DNA from: Conus ventricosus
Lineage: Eukaryota; Mollusca; Gastropoda; Neogastropoda; Conidae
DNA length: 64,000 nt
Assembly: GCA_018398815.1 (NCBI GenBank)
Contig: CM031601.1
Coordinates: forward strand, 13,157,799 to 13,221,798
Direction of reading: 5' to 3'
Shown here: in pieces, positions 34,345-46,299 of the stretch
Layout: each line of letters begins with the position of its first letter
Numbering within the stretch: the first letter of the stretch is position 1
Notes under the pieces: model-generated
What the model saw: the letters and a program-made list of their open reading frames with translations, nothing else
Databases searched by the model: none
What the model was told of the DNA's origin: nothing
Made by a program: the position numbers and the translations under genes

Positions 34345-34428
34345 AGAGAACAGCATTTTACCAATTCTAACTCACTTGCTCCTCCACCAAGTTTTTGGCG
34401 GAAGTGGCCTAAAGCGCCTTTTCCTGTT
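34345..34428 (+). repeat. Left terminal inverted repeat
   Basis: Begins AGAGAACAGCATTTTACC. The first 36 bases equal the complement of the right end exactly; the next ~48 match with several substitutions and small indels. Beyond about 34,430 no match to the right side is evident. Confidence 0.92.
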
Positions 34429-34514
34429 CTTGACAAGTAAGACTTCAATAACCAAAAAATAACGATTATCTACAAACAGACATACTGTGTAGGGTTATCC
34501 GTTTTTTTATATAA

Positions 34515-35110
34515 TTTACAAAACTTTTCAGATTTTAGTTTTTGTTTAATCCTATGTTTTTCTGGTCATTTTCATAACATCATTTTCGCGCAAACATTCT
34601 TCAAATGAGTCTCTGTCTTTCATGTGAAATAACACTACAGTCTTTAACTGTTCTCTAAAGTCTTTTAAAACCGAGTTATATTTCTGGCATAAAATCCACA
34701 CACTTATCCCATCGTGTCTTCCGCGAAAGCCAGCTTTTTGACAAAGTGTTTTTCTCTTTTTAACTATACTTTTTCCTGCCGAACAGTCATCTATAATAAA
34801 GATGTCAGCGTTCCTTCAAACACTTTATAAAAGTATTCTAAACACTCACTCAGTTAGTGCCTAGGAATAACTAAATAAAAACGTCATTGTCTGTCCAAAT
34901 AAACCTTGCTATCATGATATGCTTTGTTCCTTTTAAGTGTTGGACAGAAAATCACATATGAACAAAATTAATGCGATAAACTTTTTGTAAAAAGTCTAGG
35001 ACAAATATTGTTTTTTTCCACAACCAGTCCTGCCAAAAATCACTTTGAACATGAGGGGATTTTATCATAAAAGTTTTAATTAAAACTTGCTCCATATTTT
35101 ATTAACAAAT
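34515..35110 (-). pseudogene. FtsK/A32-type DNA-packaging ATPase, decayed
   Basis: On the minus strand a Walker-A-like FGRTGCGKKQ (about 35,008-35,037) follows the ATG at 35,052. Then come a frame-broken stretch, a Walker B IIDDCSAGKS (about 34,775-34,800) and a well-preserved C-terminal block with GRHDGISVW, QKYNSVLKDF and KDRDSFEECL (about 34,575-34,735). These motifs fit the genome-packaging ATPase of Polintons, adintoviruses and related viruses, which translocates DNA into the capsid. The P-loop has Lys-Lys where the family has Lys-Thr/Ser, and several stops lie between the two Walker motifs. The remnant is about 200 codons, near the usual size. It is the first gene inside the left terminus. 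Confidence 0.88.
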
Positions 35111-35114
35111 TTAA

Positions 35115-36000
35115 TCTAAATCCAGTTATTAATTTTATCATACTCTCTCCGACAAAACTTGTTCAGTATAATAAAACCCTATGAAGGCCTAATGTGTAAG
35201 ATTACTCCAATTCAGTTCTGAAAGATTGTTTCTATTTAAGTCACATTGATTTTGTTGCTGTTGTTAAATCTTAATATCCTCCACCATGTGGAAGAACGAC
35301 AATGGTAACGTTAAGACTTTAACGTCCTAAGTTTTGCAGCTAATATTAATTCCTTTTAATAAGACGGTCACTAACGCCTCACAACCCCATCCCTCTCCAC
35401 ATCTTTAAAGACGAAATTATCAAAATCATTGTGGAAACGTGTCGCCTAATTTTCTGCTTGAAAGAACTGTAATTTTGTAGAAACTTTTTTTAACACTGTT
35501 ACTTTTTCTGTGGAGGATGTAACTGTTTTTCCCATACGGCTAATTCAATTTCTTTCCGAACTATTTGTCGTCCGGCATAAGAATTTACATGTAAATTGGC
35601 CAGAGATGAATGCTTTTTCTGAAACTTTTTTGAACGGCTAAAATATTGTAATGGGCTTAGGAATTCAAATTTTATTACCCCAATTCTAAATATGGTTCTA
35701 AGTTGCCAATTGAGTCAGGTTTTCGAACTATTTTATATTCTTATCTGGCCACATTATTTGCCTCTAGATGCGCCGTTGTTTCTAGTTTAGGAAACATTTT
35801 GCTGCGCCAACACTCTTGCGTTTATAATCACCATCTTAGTGTACCAATACCAACAAAGCACGCCTATCGCGGCGCGGGCGTTCTGTTTCAAAGTCCGCAA
35901 CGTCTGCAAGTGCGTGAATGCTAAGTTATACACTATTTACAGGCGCGATGTAACTCTTTCCTGATTCTCTGGCCTCACGCGACAATATTTTTTTTAGTAA
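35115..36000 (-). pseudogene. Unassigned decayed coding stretch
   Basis: The minus strand shows patches of plausible protein such as QKKHSSLANLHVNSYAG (about 35,590) and VERDGVVRR (about 35,390), separated by stops. I cannot name a family. The place next to the packaging ATPase would suit a virion protein or protease, but that is inference. Confidence 0.3.
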
Positions 36001-36009
36001 CGTATTTTT

Positions 36010-36760
36010 TATTTCCAAAAACAATGTTGCAGGGGTTATCACATTTGTCACAACTTTCCCTCGCTTTGTCTTTGATTTTATATTAAATGATCCGACCCTC
36101 CCACAAACTAATCTTTGAACTGTAAATTAGGAATTGTATAATTTCATAATCGCAATAGCAGCTTTTCCCTGACGGAAGAGCTCTAAAACAGTTGAGGGCC
36201 TTCCATCATATAAGTTTTCATCAGGTGCTCAGCTCATCCAAATGAACATAGAGTAATGAAAATGTAATGCAAGATCGAGCGGATCTTCCTCCCTCATAAG
36301 TAGTTTTGTTTGCTGCAACCCTAAAACTATGAGTGGGTCGATTGGCAGTTGTAAAGCCTAACATTTGTAGCTAGCTCTTAATCAAAATAGTACCCTACTT
36401 CTTCTTCTTCAGTTTGGAAGGTCAACAGTTTTTTTAGAATTCGCATTGTTAAGTTTGAGAGCAATGTCAAAGTTACTCATTGCCTTCTTTAGCGAGCAAA
36501 AACCGTAATAACCATCAAGGTATGATTAACTGGCTAACTAATTGGCCTCAATTATTAACTTTTTTAATCTTATTATTCTCCATGGATTCAGTTAATTAAC
36601 CATACGACTTTGTAAAATATTTCATGAAATGTGCCAACATTTGGCTCCGCATTCGTTATCAATAGCATGTTTCCTAAAAACAAGGACGGTCTGGTTGTTT
36701 ATTTTACAAAACATTTTTTAACGAAATAAAAATGAGAGCTTCAAATATACTGATGCAAAA
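36010..36760 (-). pseudogene. Possible minor-capsid (penton-like) remnant
   Basis: On the minus strand, IIPDGYYGFCSLKKAMSNFD and LKLNNANSKKTVDLPN (about 36,420-36,540) have the 'Pro-Asp-Gly-x-Tyr ... Leu-x-Asn-Asn' flavour of Polinton/adintovirus penton-type proteins. Another readable patch, REEDPLDLALHFHYS, lies at about 36,240-36,300. Only these patches are legible. A profile search would be needed, so this is a low-confidence suggestion. Confidence 0.3.
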
Positions 36761-36769
36761 TATTCTGTT

Positions 36770-37860
36770 GGGCCTGCACTACAAATCTTAAAAATATAAC
36801 AGCTGACACACTTGACTTTCTGTGACCCAGACTGACACATTCATAAAAAGGTGAGTACTCATTAAGCAAATATCTTAACCCCCAGTTAAAAAGACTACAT
36901 CGCGAAGTGTGGTTTTAGTCATCCGATGCAGTTTTATCAGAACCATTAAACTTTTGCTGTTTTTGTGCATATCAACAATGGATAGTGGAGTGTCAATAAT
37001 ATGCTGATCACTTAAATCATCCTAAAACCTTTGTTAGGTCCTGTATAAATTTCATTTCTATGACAACCTTTCAGACCTAATTATGACTGAAACTGCAAGC
37101 ACTCCATTACAATGACAAACCTTTAATCCATTAGCAACAGAATAGCATGAAGGCTTTGAAAGAATCTTACCGAATTCAATATTAACATCAAGAACAGAAC
37201 ATTAGACAAAAGTTGGACCGCAATCATGGCTTAGGCACCCTTATTTTTTGGGGCTTGCACAGAAAAATACCTAGACTGAATCCTCCCTTACAAATCTTTC
37301 ACTTCAGGCACACTGTTTCACCTCAGGTCCAATAGAGGCAAGAGCAAAAACAGCATGGACAAACATTTATCATAGACACTTCTAAGGGCCCTAACTAAAG
37401 CAGGGAATAGAACGAATAAACTACTCTGTTCGCACTTACTTTGTTTTGCTAGGTTCACAAGCACCGACAGATCGAACATAACAGATCCTTCTACTGGCTT
37501 GACGCACAAAACAAATACTTAGCAAATTTAGAGGACGCCATTAATTCTGACTGTTGATTTGCCTTCCAATATTAAAAGGTACCAAAATGTATTACGAATA
37601 CCAAATCGAAAGTAACTTTGCTGTTGGCACTGTTATACATGCTCCCTTCGACCTCAGCTCCAATAGGAAACAATAATAAACTTACAACAATGAAATACCC
37701 GTTGCAGGAATGCACAGAAGGTTGGACAAAACGAACATAAATTCTGAGGCCAGTAATATTGCAAAGCAGTAAAAAAACAAGATGAACCCCCCAATAAAAG
37801 TCATCCAATCCCCTGTGGGGGCGGCGCCAAAGCCGCAAAGGCCATTGACGACTCAGCAAA
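36770..37860 (-). other. Decayed interval of the element, gene unknown
   Basis: AT-rich sequence with two minus-strand open stretches (37,318-37,509 and 37,572-37,859). Their hydrophobic residues could be decayed membrane segments. No family was recognised on either strand. Confidence 0.35.
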
Positions 37861-37869
37861 GCTCGCGGG

Positions 37870-39285
37870 AACCTCTGTTCGCGATTACCATGAATATAAA
37901 AGACCAGCGCATGTCTGGATTAACTGGCCTAAAGGATTACTTGGTCTTTATCTTACTAAAAATTAACCCAACTAATAAGAGAACAAATGTCCATAAGTGC
38001 TCGGCATAAAGCCAACTACATTGCTTGCAGTAGACAAAAGCCAGCTGACAATACCCCCTAATATAACCCGGTAAAGAGTTCTATAGCTTTACCGGCATAA
38101 TTTTTTTAAGAAACTCGCAAGATGAACAAGCCTGTTTTTTTACCATGATTTATTAGGGGAAGTGCGATGGCGGCGGAGTAATGAACTTTGACACCGCCGC
38201 CAGTAATAGCCACCACCATGTACTTAATCAAATCCTAAGGCCGTTATAAAACGCTTGCTAATGTGACGCCTTGCTCACTAAACAGCGTTCGTATACGTTC
38301 CTGCTAGCGTTGTGGTCTTACATATAAAAATTTTTCCGGATATTTCTCTTATTCTATTTACTTGAGTTCGAATTGGTCTCGGTTAGTATTTCGCGCTTCT
38401 ATTCTTGCTGAACTCTCTTGTTTCAAGATCTTTTAGTCTTTGGTTATTCTTTCTTTAATATCAGCCCTAAGTTGGCGTCATCAGCCTCACGAGTTTTTCT
38501 TTTCTCTTTTATATGCTCATCTAGTTCACCTAGTTTTGCTAAATTGTTTGTTAATTCGCCTTTGTTGGTTCTTAAAAAGCATGATCAAGGGCCGTTAGTA
38601 CTCGCATGGGTAGGCGGCGAGTCGTGTATAGTCCTTTAAACCTGTTTCTTCTGAAAAACTGGATTTCTGCTTCTATAACATATTAATTCACCTGCTGATT
38701 GATTTGATTCTTTAAGTTCCATTTTTTGCATTTGGTTATCTGTGTGAGTTCTTGCAGTGTGTTTTGAAGTTTAGAAACTGCTCCCGCCCTTAATTTAGGC
38801 CTAACAAGGCCAAGGCGAATTTGTCACAGCTCCAGGAGACTATTTCTAATTGAACCCCACCGCTAAAAACTTGATGGTCTTTTTTAGTTGTAAGCTGAAC
38901 AAGTTGTTCCGTGTCGCTTCCTCACAAACAAATGGTCACTTTTACTTCAAAAATCATTAGGGTCTATTAAAATCGGAGGTTCTTGCCTAAACTTTGGTAT
39001 AATGATCTGAACCTTACCTTTCTGTTAATTCACGCCGCAAATAGAGCCTCCCGGCGATGTTGCACCAAAGGATCATTTCCACTCATTTCGTCTCCAGGAT
39101 AAAAAACATCATAATCTTCCATCTTCAATGCCTGCCATGTTTCTTTTAATAAATTAATTTTGTTTATTTGTTTATAAAAAAATGTTACATGCATATGGCT
39201 CGATCTTGACCGCATAAAGACTGAAAGATACCTTTGGCGAGGAGTGGAAATAAACGGAATATTACTGTCCAAATAATCCATCTAC
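37870..39285 (-). pseudogene. Coiled-coil/transmembrane virion-type protein, decayed
   Basis: Minus strand, N- to C-terminal. A globular start contains STPRQRYLSVFMRSRSSHMH (about 39,190-39,250), then IIIPKFRQEPPILIDPNDF (about 38,945-39,005). A charged, heptad-like region holds TNKGELTNNLAKLGELDEHI and EKRKTREADDANLG (38,470-38,580). A Gly/hydrophobic segment reads VVAITGGG (about 38,190-38,215), and a last hydrophobic stretch has IVSWLLSTASNVVGF (about 37,995-38,060). The coiled coil-Gly/hydrophobic segment-hydrophobic tail order matches an uncharacterised protein that often accompanies Polinton polymerase and integrase genes in invertebrates. A virion or membrane role is inference. At least eight frame breaks are visible. 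Confidence 0.5.
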
Positions 39286-39399
39286 TATTGATGCAGATCA
39301 AATTCTTACTGTCAAATTTTTCGGGGGGGGGGGGACCTGAGGAGCAGATGAAGTGATTGTGCCAGGCTCTGCGCTCTTACTTTTCAAATATACTCGATT

Positions 39400-40170
39400 C
39401 AACACAGACACCAAACAGACAGTTGTCCAGAATTTGGGGGCGGGCAATTGTTAAAGAAAATTTCCTATAAAAACTTGAGGCAAGAAATATTATTTCTTTT
39501 ACACTAATGCCAGACATATTTTTAACTATTCTGAGCTATGGCTAAACGGGAATGAAAGGGCTGATCTTGCTTGCGTTTCAAGGATCGAAAATGAAGAACA
39601 CTAAAACATAGAATAGGCCGCCGCAGACACTAAATACGGTAAAAATTATGCAGCTGAAAATATGCTTATGGAAAACGCTTTTTTCTTCCCATCCCCTTAG
39701 ATTTTGAGTTGTTAAAAGCGCATGCACGTACTTTCAAGAGCATTAAAAACAGATTGTCAAATGAACTAACTATTAATGAATACAAACGTGTTTTATCAAA
39801 TCATCAGACACCGAAGCAAAGTAGATAGCAAATATCATTTCTGACATCTTCGTTTAGAGTTTGAGTTGTTAGACAACCCTAATTTCGCACGGCGATTGAG
39901 CATCATATCAGTCCAAAATTACAATATATTAATAAAGGAGTGATTCATCATACACCATATCCCAGAAGCAGGGCATTACACTATAAGGAATTTTAGTTTA
40001 GTGTCGCAGCAAAGATCGCTTAAAGGTAATTTATTGCTGTGTGAAGAGAAGAGGCCGTTCAAAAGAGCAAGTGGAAAAGTTTTTTAATCCTAAAAAGTCG
40101 AAAGTGCAATGTACAATTGATGTAGTCCTAACCAAATCTACTCTAGCGGCTTTAAGACCTTATCAGTCAT
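39400..40170 (+). pseudogene. Unassigned decayed coding stretch
   Basis: Plus-strand patches include NYSELWLNGNERADLACVSR (about 39,520-39,580) and NPNFARRLSIISVQNYN (about 39,878-39,930). A further patch, CTIDVVLTKSTLAALRPYQS, lies at about 40,113-40,170. The patches look protein-like and need at least three frame changes. I do not recognise the family. In a Polinton the major capsid gene is among the expected missing genes, but nothing here proves it. Confidence 0.35.
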
Positions 40171-40179
40171 TTTGACGGA

Positions 40180-41600
40180 AAAAAAAAAAAAAAAATAAAA
40201 AAGAAAATTTTTGGGGGAGGGAGGGGGAGAAGTCAACAGCAGACCGTGTTCCTAAAAGATTTACTTCTTCACATGTTAGGCTTGATGTATTATTTAACAA
40301 CAAAATACGGTTTATGGATTTGACCTAAGGTCATAACAGAGGATAATCAGTTTCATGGAAGTCGAAACTGTGAGAGACCTAATAAACATCAAATTGATAA
40401 AGAAGAAGAAGCCGATAAACCGCTTATGTACATTATTTTTTAATTTATATGATGCGCAGCTGAATATTGAAAATAACAGTTAAAAGATATACAATACTAA
40501 ATTATTTCTATTAAAAAAAGCTAAGTCTGTTCAGGTTTATCCAAATGTGCCTGGACAGCCCGTGCCAAAAGAAGAGATAGTAGAAACCCCTAACAAAAAA
40601 CGTTCAGATTAACCAATCATTTACGCAAATGCAAACAAACTAGATCAAGACCTTCAAAATAAGCAAAACCAAACGAAGTAAATTCTGCCTGCCTTTTAAT
40701 AGCTGTTACTTATGTTTTATACTGGGGCATTCGACAATAAGCGCTATCAGCAGATCAATGTTGGGTCTCTATAGCACAGGGCATAAGCGCGCCCTCAGCT
40801 TTACCTCTATGAGGTTGTCTTTAGCTCTCGGTGTGTTCATTAGTCGTAAGCGCTGCTGCAAAAATTAAAACTAAACTCCAAAAGCATCACAGCTATGGTT
40901 CAACTAATATCGGCTAAACTTATTTCGATTTAAACTGACAATAAATAAAGCGCCCTGTTTGCCTCAAACATCACGGATGAAGAATATAAAATCCGTTTAC
41001 AGGCCGATTTTATAATTATAATGGGAAAAAAAATGACTACAAAAACAAAAGTTTGATCTTCAAAGAAAGGGCGAGACCACTTTTTCTCAACAGCCAGAAC
41101 GCCGAGCAGATAACAAAGGAATGCTTAAAAAGAGATGGTAAACGATACATTAACTCTTTTTCTAAACAGCTCACAGTAGACAACACCGAAGGGTGTTTTA
41201 TACTTTAGTTTTATGAGTCCCAAGCGCAAAAAGACCGTTGATACATAGATTCTGAATTAATTATTTTTTTTTTAATTTTAAATAAATAATTGAGTTAGAA
41301 AAAAACTCAACATGGCTAAGATATATGAAGGGCAATACAATTTATATGAAGGAAATGCTGAGAAGAGCGTTTATCAAGAGCACAGAAATGATATTGATTT
41401 AGAAAGTCATTGATCCAACAAACGACAGTCAAGCGTTGTTCATTCAAGATTTCTCAAGTTCCAAGTCAACTAAACAATAGACCCGCCAGTATAAAGTAAT
41501 GATAAGCTGTTTTCATTACTATGTAACAATATAAAGGTAGAAAATCTAGAAGTCTGTTCTCGACTAAACAAACAGACTATTCCTTTGTAATAATGACTTA
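40180..41600 (+). pseudogene. Unassigned decayed coding stretch upstream of polymerase
   Basis: Poly(A) and G-rich patches (40,181-40,225) are followed by plus-strand pieces such as VQVYPNVPGQPVPKEEIVET (about 40,533-40,590), LNSQNAEQITKECLKRDGKR (about 41,085-41,145) and SFSKQLTVDN (about 41,155-41,185). An ATG at 41,313 starts a short patch, MAKIYEGQYNLYEGNAEK. It could be one or two genes. No family was recognised. Confidence 0.35.
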
Positions 41601-41639
41601 ACACCCGTTTGGCAGACGAACTGCTTGCTCAGTTTGACG

Positions 41640-44600
41640 CTGCGGCTGAAGAAGCCAACATGAGAGGCTCCAGGTTGTCATAGAGGGCGAAGTTTTTAGA
41701 GATTAGATTAAAACAGGCTAAGATGCACCGATTGCTGCAAGTCTTACATTCCACTGCCTCGAGAGTAGGTAGCGAAAAGAGCATTCTAAAACATAAAGAA
41801 TTCAGACAACAAATGTTTTTGTGGTGAGTTCTTGCAAGTGCTTGCATCAACGCCCCGCAAAAACGCAGCGAGAGAGACTAACTCATCACCCTACATCAAT
41901 GATCTTAACTTTAGAGGGGTGTCCCTATGTCCTGTTAAGGTGTAACCAAATTGAATCAGTTTGAAGAACAAAACAAACCAATAACTGTTAATGTATACAC
42001 ATGGGATGAGGAAACAAATTTGGTGCCAATTAAAGTGTCCTGAACAGTCCAACAATAGGCGAACCATACAAAAATCATGTTGACGATACTACTGATGTTT
42101 TCACCAGCGGGCTACCGCAATACACATTGATACGCACGATGAGTAAGACTAATGAACATACTTCAAAGATGGGCAACAAACAAGAATTCTGTGAAAAAAT
42201 GTTTAATCAAGAATGCCATACAGTTCAAGCCCGCGAGCGAACATAAATAAACATGTAAAAGTTCTGTAGACTGAAGTAAACGGACTAATTACACCCCTCC
42301 ACCACTCCACCCCGATCTAAAGTTAGTTTAATAACTGGAAACGGATGCAAAATTCCCAAATGTTGTTTACCAGACTATGAATCACTCATTGTTCCATATG
42401 AAGGGCCAGCGCCACAAAAAACTTTCGAAAAAACGGTCTTAATGAAGTAATTCATCAAATTTGTTCATATAGCTTTCATCGTTGTCAGGTCGGATGGCAT
42501 TAATTCAAAGCAGAATTATATAGAGGCCTAATGCTGCAAAATACTTTCTTAGAACGCCTAGCAGAAAGTGCGTATGGACTGTTTTCTAATAATCTAAACT
42601 TATCTGAAATCATAATGACGCCTGAAGACCACAACAGTATGAAACATCAGCCCAACACATTGTTGGATTTGCGGTTAGTCTCTCAGTCAAACTCAGAGAA
42701 TCCAACAGTAAGAGACCATGATCACATTAGCGGAAAGTTCAAGGTCAGCTGCGCATAACAAATGCAATCTCAACTAAAGATTGATCCAAGACATGCAGCT
42801 GCCTGTATTCTTTTCATAACTTGCGAGTTTACGACTCTCATCTTAATAATGAAAGCAGGTGAGGACGATGCCTTCAGGTGTCATGCATTGCACAGTCATC
42901 AGAAAAGATATCATGTTGCTTTAATCTAAATAACATGTCTTTTTATGACTCCAATGCAACACATGATGGATCATTAGAGTCACTGCGTCCAATGTCCTTA
43001 AAGTCCTGCCCAAAACCAGAAGAAATATTTTGACTCACCTTGCTTGTTAGAAAGGGCGTTTCCCCTTATGAGTACATGAACATTTGGGAAAGGTTTTGAA
43101 AAGCACACTTCCTCCTAAAGCGCGTTCTTTTCAGTCTTAGAGGAAAGTACATCAGTGACTCTGATTACACATGCTCAAGATGCGTGCAAAGTTAGATTGT
43201 AAACGATGGGAGACTATCATGACTCCATACTGATGGCGATGTATGTTTGTTGGCGGAGCGGACGTCTTTGAAAAATTATAGAAAGACCTGCAAGAAACAT
43301 TATAGCCTGGATCCGCGCATTACTTCTGCGCCGGATGAGATGGATGCCTTATTCATAAAGTTACTAGGAGTACAGATTGATTTATTGTCTGAACCTACCA
43401 ATGATTCAGATGATTGAAAACGGATTTGCGTGGAGGAATTAGTATGGCGTCGATCATTACTGTAAAGCAAACAACAAATACTTGGACACTATGATCCGAT
43501 ACAAAAGGGTCAAACTATCTCATGTATTTTAGACGCAAACATCTGTATGGTTGGCACTGGCGCAATCACTTCCATTACAATCTTCAAGATGTACACAGTA
43601 CAATAATATTCAAAAGGCATTAAAGTGGTTGAAACCAGTTTCTAACTCCTGATCATCAGCGCGGCTCAATTCTAGAAAGTTGACTTAGAATAACCCTCAT
43701 GAACTCCATGACCTGCATAATTGACATTCCATTAGCAGCAGAAAGAGCTAAAGATGGGGGGGGTGCATAAAACCGCCTAAACTTGGCCTAACCTTCCGGG
43801 GCAAAAAAAATTAGGTCTGTCATTACAGGCTTCTACAATTTATCTTAAGACAGGTATAAAGTTAACGCGTCGAGTGAGCGCATCCGCATAATTTGCTTTT
43901 AGATCCAAGAACAGTTCATGAAACCATACATCATGAAGAACACTGACCTCAGAACAAATCCACAGATGCTTCAGAAAAAAGACTTTTTCAAGTTGATGAA
44001 CAACAGCTGTTTGGTAAAGACAATGGAGAATCCGCACAAGCTAAAAACAAAGATGTCAGATTGGTCACCTAAAGGAACGAAGCAATTAAGCTGACTTCAA
44101 AAACTAATTAATCAAGGGACTTTAGAAATTACATGATCAGCTTTTTGGCATAAATGATGAAAAAATAAGAAAGTCAAATTAGAACAAACCTGTATTTATT
44201 GGTTTACTGTGTTAAGATTATCAAAGCTTTTGATGTTAGAGTTTCTTTATGACTACTTAAAGCCCTCGTATCCTGAGTCCAGAGTACTTTACACAGATAC
44301 AGATAGATTTTGTTATAGATATCCCCCCCCCCCCCTACTGAAGCATCTATAAAGACATGGAAACCCTGAGAAGAGGCTAAAGAGCAATGCATGATGGAAT
44401 GACTCGTCCGATTACCCTAAAGACTCGCCTTTAACATTCAATTACTAACAAGAAGGGTTTTTTAGAAAGATGAATGATGATTATCTGGAAAGTGATCAAG
44501 GCGTTTGTTGTTCTAATGGTAAAAAATGTACAGTATTTCGAGCCAGTGAAGAAAATCATTAAGAAAGCAAAGGATATCTCGCAGCGTTGTGCAGTCAAAC

Positions 44601-44745
44601 ATAGTCACATGACAACTACAAAGAAGCATTGTTTGGCAATAAGACTTTTCATCATGACAAACGTAAAACTGCTATCTAATCTACATGAGATCAACACAAC
44701 AGTTGTAAACAAAAAAGTCGTTAGATAGAACAAACAAACAAAACT
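41640..44745 (+). pseudogene. Protein-primed family-B DNA polymerase, decayed
   Basis: About 3.1 kb of plus-strand remnant, matching the ~1,000-residue Polinton polymerase that copies the element from a protein primer. In order: a Cys/His-rich N-terminal region (about 42,190-42,240); PDYESLIVPYEGPAPQKTFE (exonuclease-side, about 42,370-42,430); VRDHDHISGKFK (42,711-42,746) with AHNKCNL (42,753-42,773); HNLRVYDSHL (about 42,818-42,847); KGVSPYEYMNIWERF (about 43,055-43,100); IQMIENGF and CKANNKYL (43,408-43,485); KDFFKLMNNS (43,979-44,008); the palm YTDTD (44,289-44,303); and KKIIKKAKDIS (44,549-44,581). The catalytic DTD triad is intact, but the residue after it is Arg instead of Ser. Dozens of stops and frame changes rule out function. 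Confidence 0.93.
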
Positions 44746-45119
44746 GAGTTAATCCCAGAGTTTCAAATGCAATCGTGCACTGGAGGAACCGCATAAACAG
44801 GGGGTTTTATAATTTTCATCAACTTTTGGTTATAAGGATCAATAATAGCTTCATCCATTCATTAAATCTTTTCTCATGTTTGCTTGATGCGGTTCGAATT
44901 TTTTTTATTATTTCAGATATTCTTTTATCCAATTTGGGGTTTGAGTTGTAGGTGATTGAGATAGATTTAGCTATCATTGATTATCCCCGAAAATGTTTCC
45001 TTATAGCATTAAAGGCATGAAATGATTCCGTATCATTTTCAAGGTCTCTTCTTTACCAGCTTGTTTCGTTCTTGCACTTCCTTCTGAGCTTCCATTTTAA
45101 ACTTCAAATATATTTACGT

Positions 45120-46290
45120 AAAAATTAATTAAAGCGGAACTGTGTCCGGTGGGATTTATCTGCAGTTCTTCTTTCACAAAAATCTTTGAGGAGCTGTTGT
45201 TTTGTGTGGGTTCAAGTTCTCGTAATAATACACGGGGCGGATTCATTTTACAATTCTTTTTATTTCATATGATTCAACACTCCAAACTGGATCTGTTGCC
45301 CTGATGCGAGAGTCCCTACTGCTTCCCCGGAAATAAAGTACCTTACTTTCAAACCAAATGTAATAGATTGCCGATGAAGACCTCTCCTTCAACAGACATT
45401 TTATAGTTTTTTTTCATTTGATTGCTGTACTGGTTTAGCCTTTTAAATTCTGCATTTTCATTGGCGCGCAAACTGAGGTGCAGTCTTCTAAACCCATTCT
45501 GTGTGTTGCCGAGAATTGTCAATCAGCTTCTCTGTGATACTGGAAGGAGAAAAGTACTTATCGGACAACTGTTTTGTTAAAAGTTTCAACTAAAGCCTGT
45601 GATCTGTGAACTCCTGGAATGCCTCTTTTAATGGGTAACTCAAGTTTTAACAAAAATTGATTACTGGCCCTTTAAAATTCTTTTCCATCATCAAACTTGA
45701 ATCATTTGAGGATAAGTTAGTAGTCCCTCTTTGGTAATCAGTAGTATAGCGACAGCAACAGCCGATGCGCGTGCGAGCACTTTTGTGGTTAATGGCTCCG
45801 CATCTTTGTATCTTGAAGCCATGTCAAGACTGTGAGTGCGTACTTAAATCTTTTCGACTAATCCTATCAAGGGTAAATTAGCAGGTCCATTTGATGGGGT
45901 GTCGTTCGGTATTGTGTTTCACAAAGTGTGGTCCTCTGTATTCGCCTAGGCGCAGGTAAATAAAATTTTTTCCAAATCGCTTGTTTAGATAACCATTCTT
46001 TTGCTGTTATAGTTCACTGACTCCAGCTGCTTGGCTTAGCTTTTTAATTGCTGTGATGCCCATTCCAATAACTTTGGGCGAATAATATGATTTTGTTCAT
46101 TTTTTATTCAGCCAATATTATGTGCAACATAATACACGACGGTATACCCACGACAATAACCCGTTCTTTGCATCTTTGTTTTTCTGATGGTGATAAAAGT
46201 CACTGAATTTGTGTGGGGGCAATGTCCTGGACTGGTTTGCCCTGTTACTAGATAAAATTGTTTTATTGCTTTGATCAACATCTTACATGA
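45120..46290 (-). pseudogene. Retroviral-type DDE integrase with chromo-like tail, decayed
   Basis: Minus strand, converging on the polymerase. Legible blocks in order are KNFIYL (about 45,960), HQMDLL (about 45,880-45,900, first catalytic Asp), MASRYKDAEPLTTK (45,785-45,827), PQMIQV followed by a damaged second Asp region (about 45,690-45,712), and GVHRSQALVETFNKT (about 45,570-45,620, catalytic Glu). The C-terminal RATDPVWSVESYEIKRIVK (45,235-45,300) is typical of the chromo-like domain of Polinton integrases. The second Asp codon appears mutated to a stop. The upstream zinc-binding region is not legible with confidence. In the living family this enzyme inserts the element and makes the short target duplication seen at 34,340/50,027. 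Confidence 0.9.
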
Positions 46291-46299
46291 GTAAGCTGC

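Noticed and set aside
45120..46290. Idea that the integrase comes from an LTR retrotransposon or retrovirus
   Set aside because: No LTRs, gag, protease or reverse transcriptase nearby. The chromo-like tail and the adjacent family-B polymerase fit Polintons.
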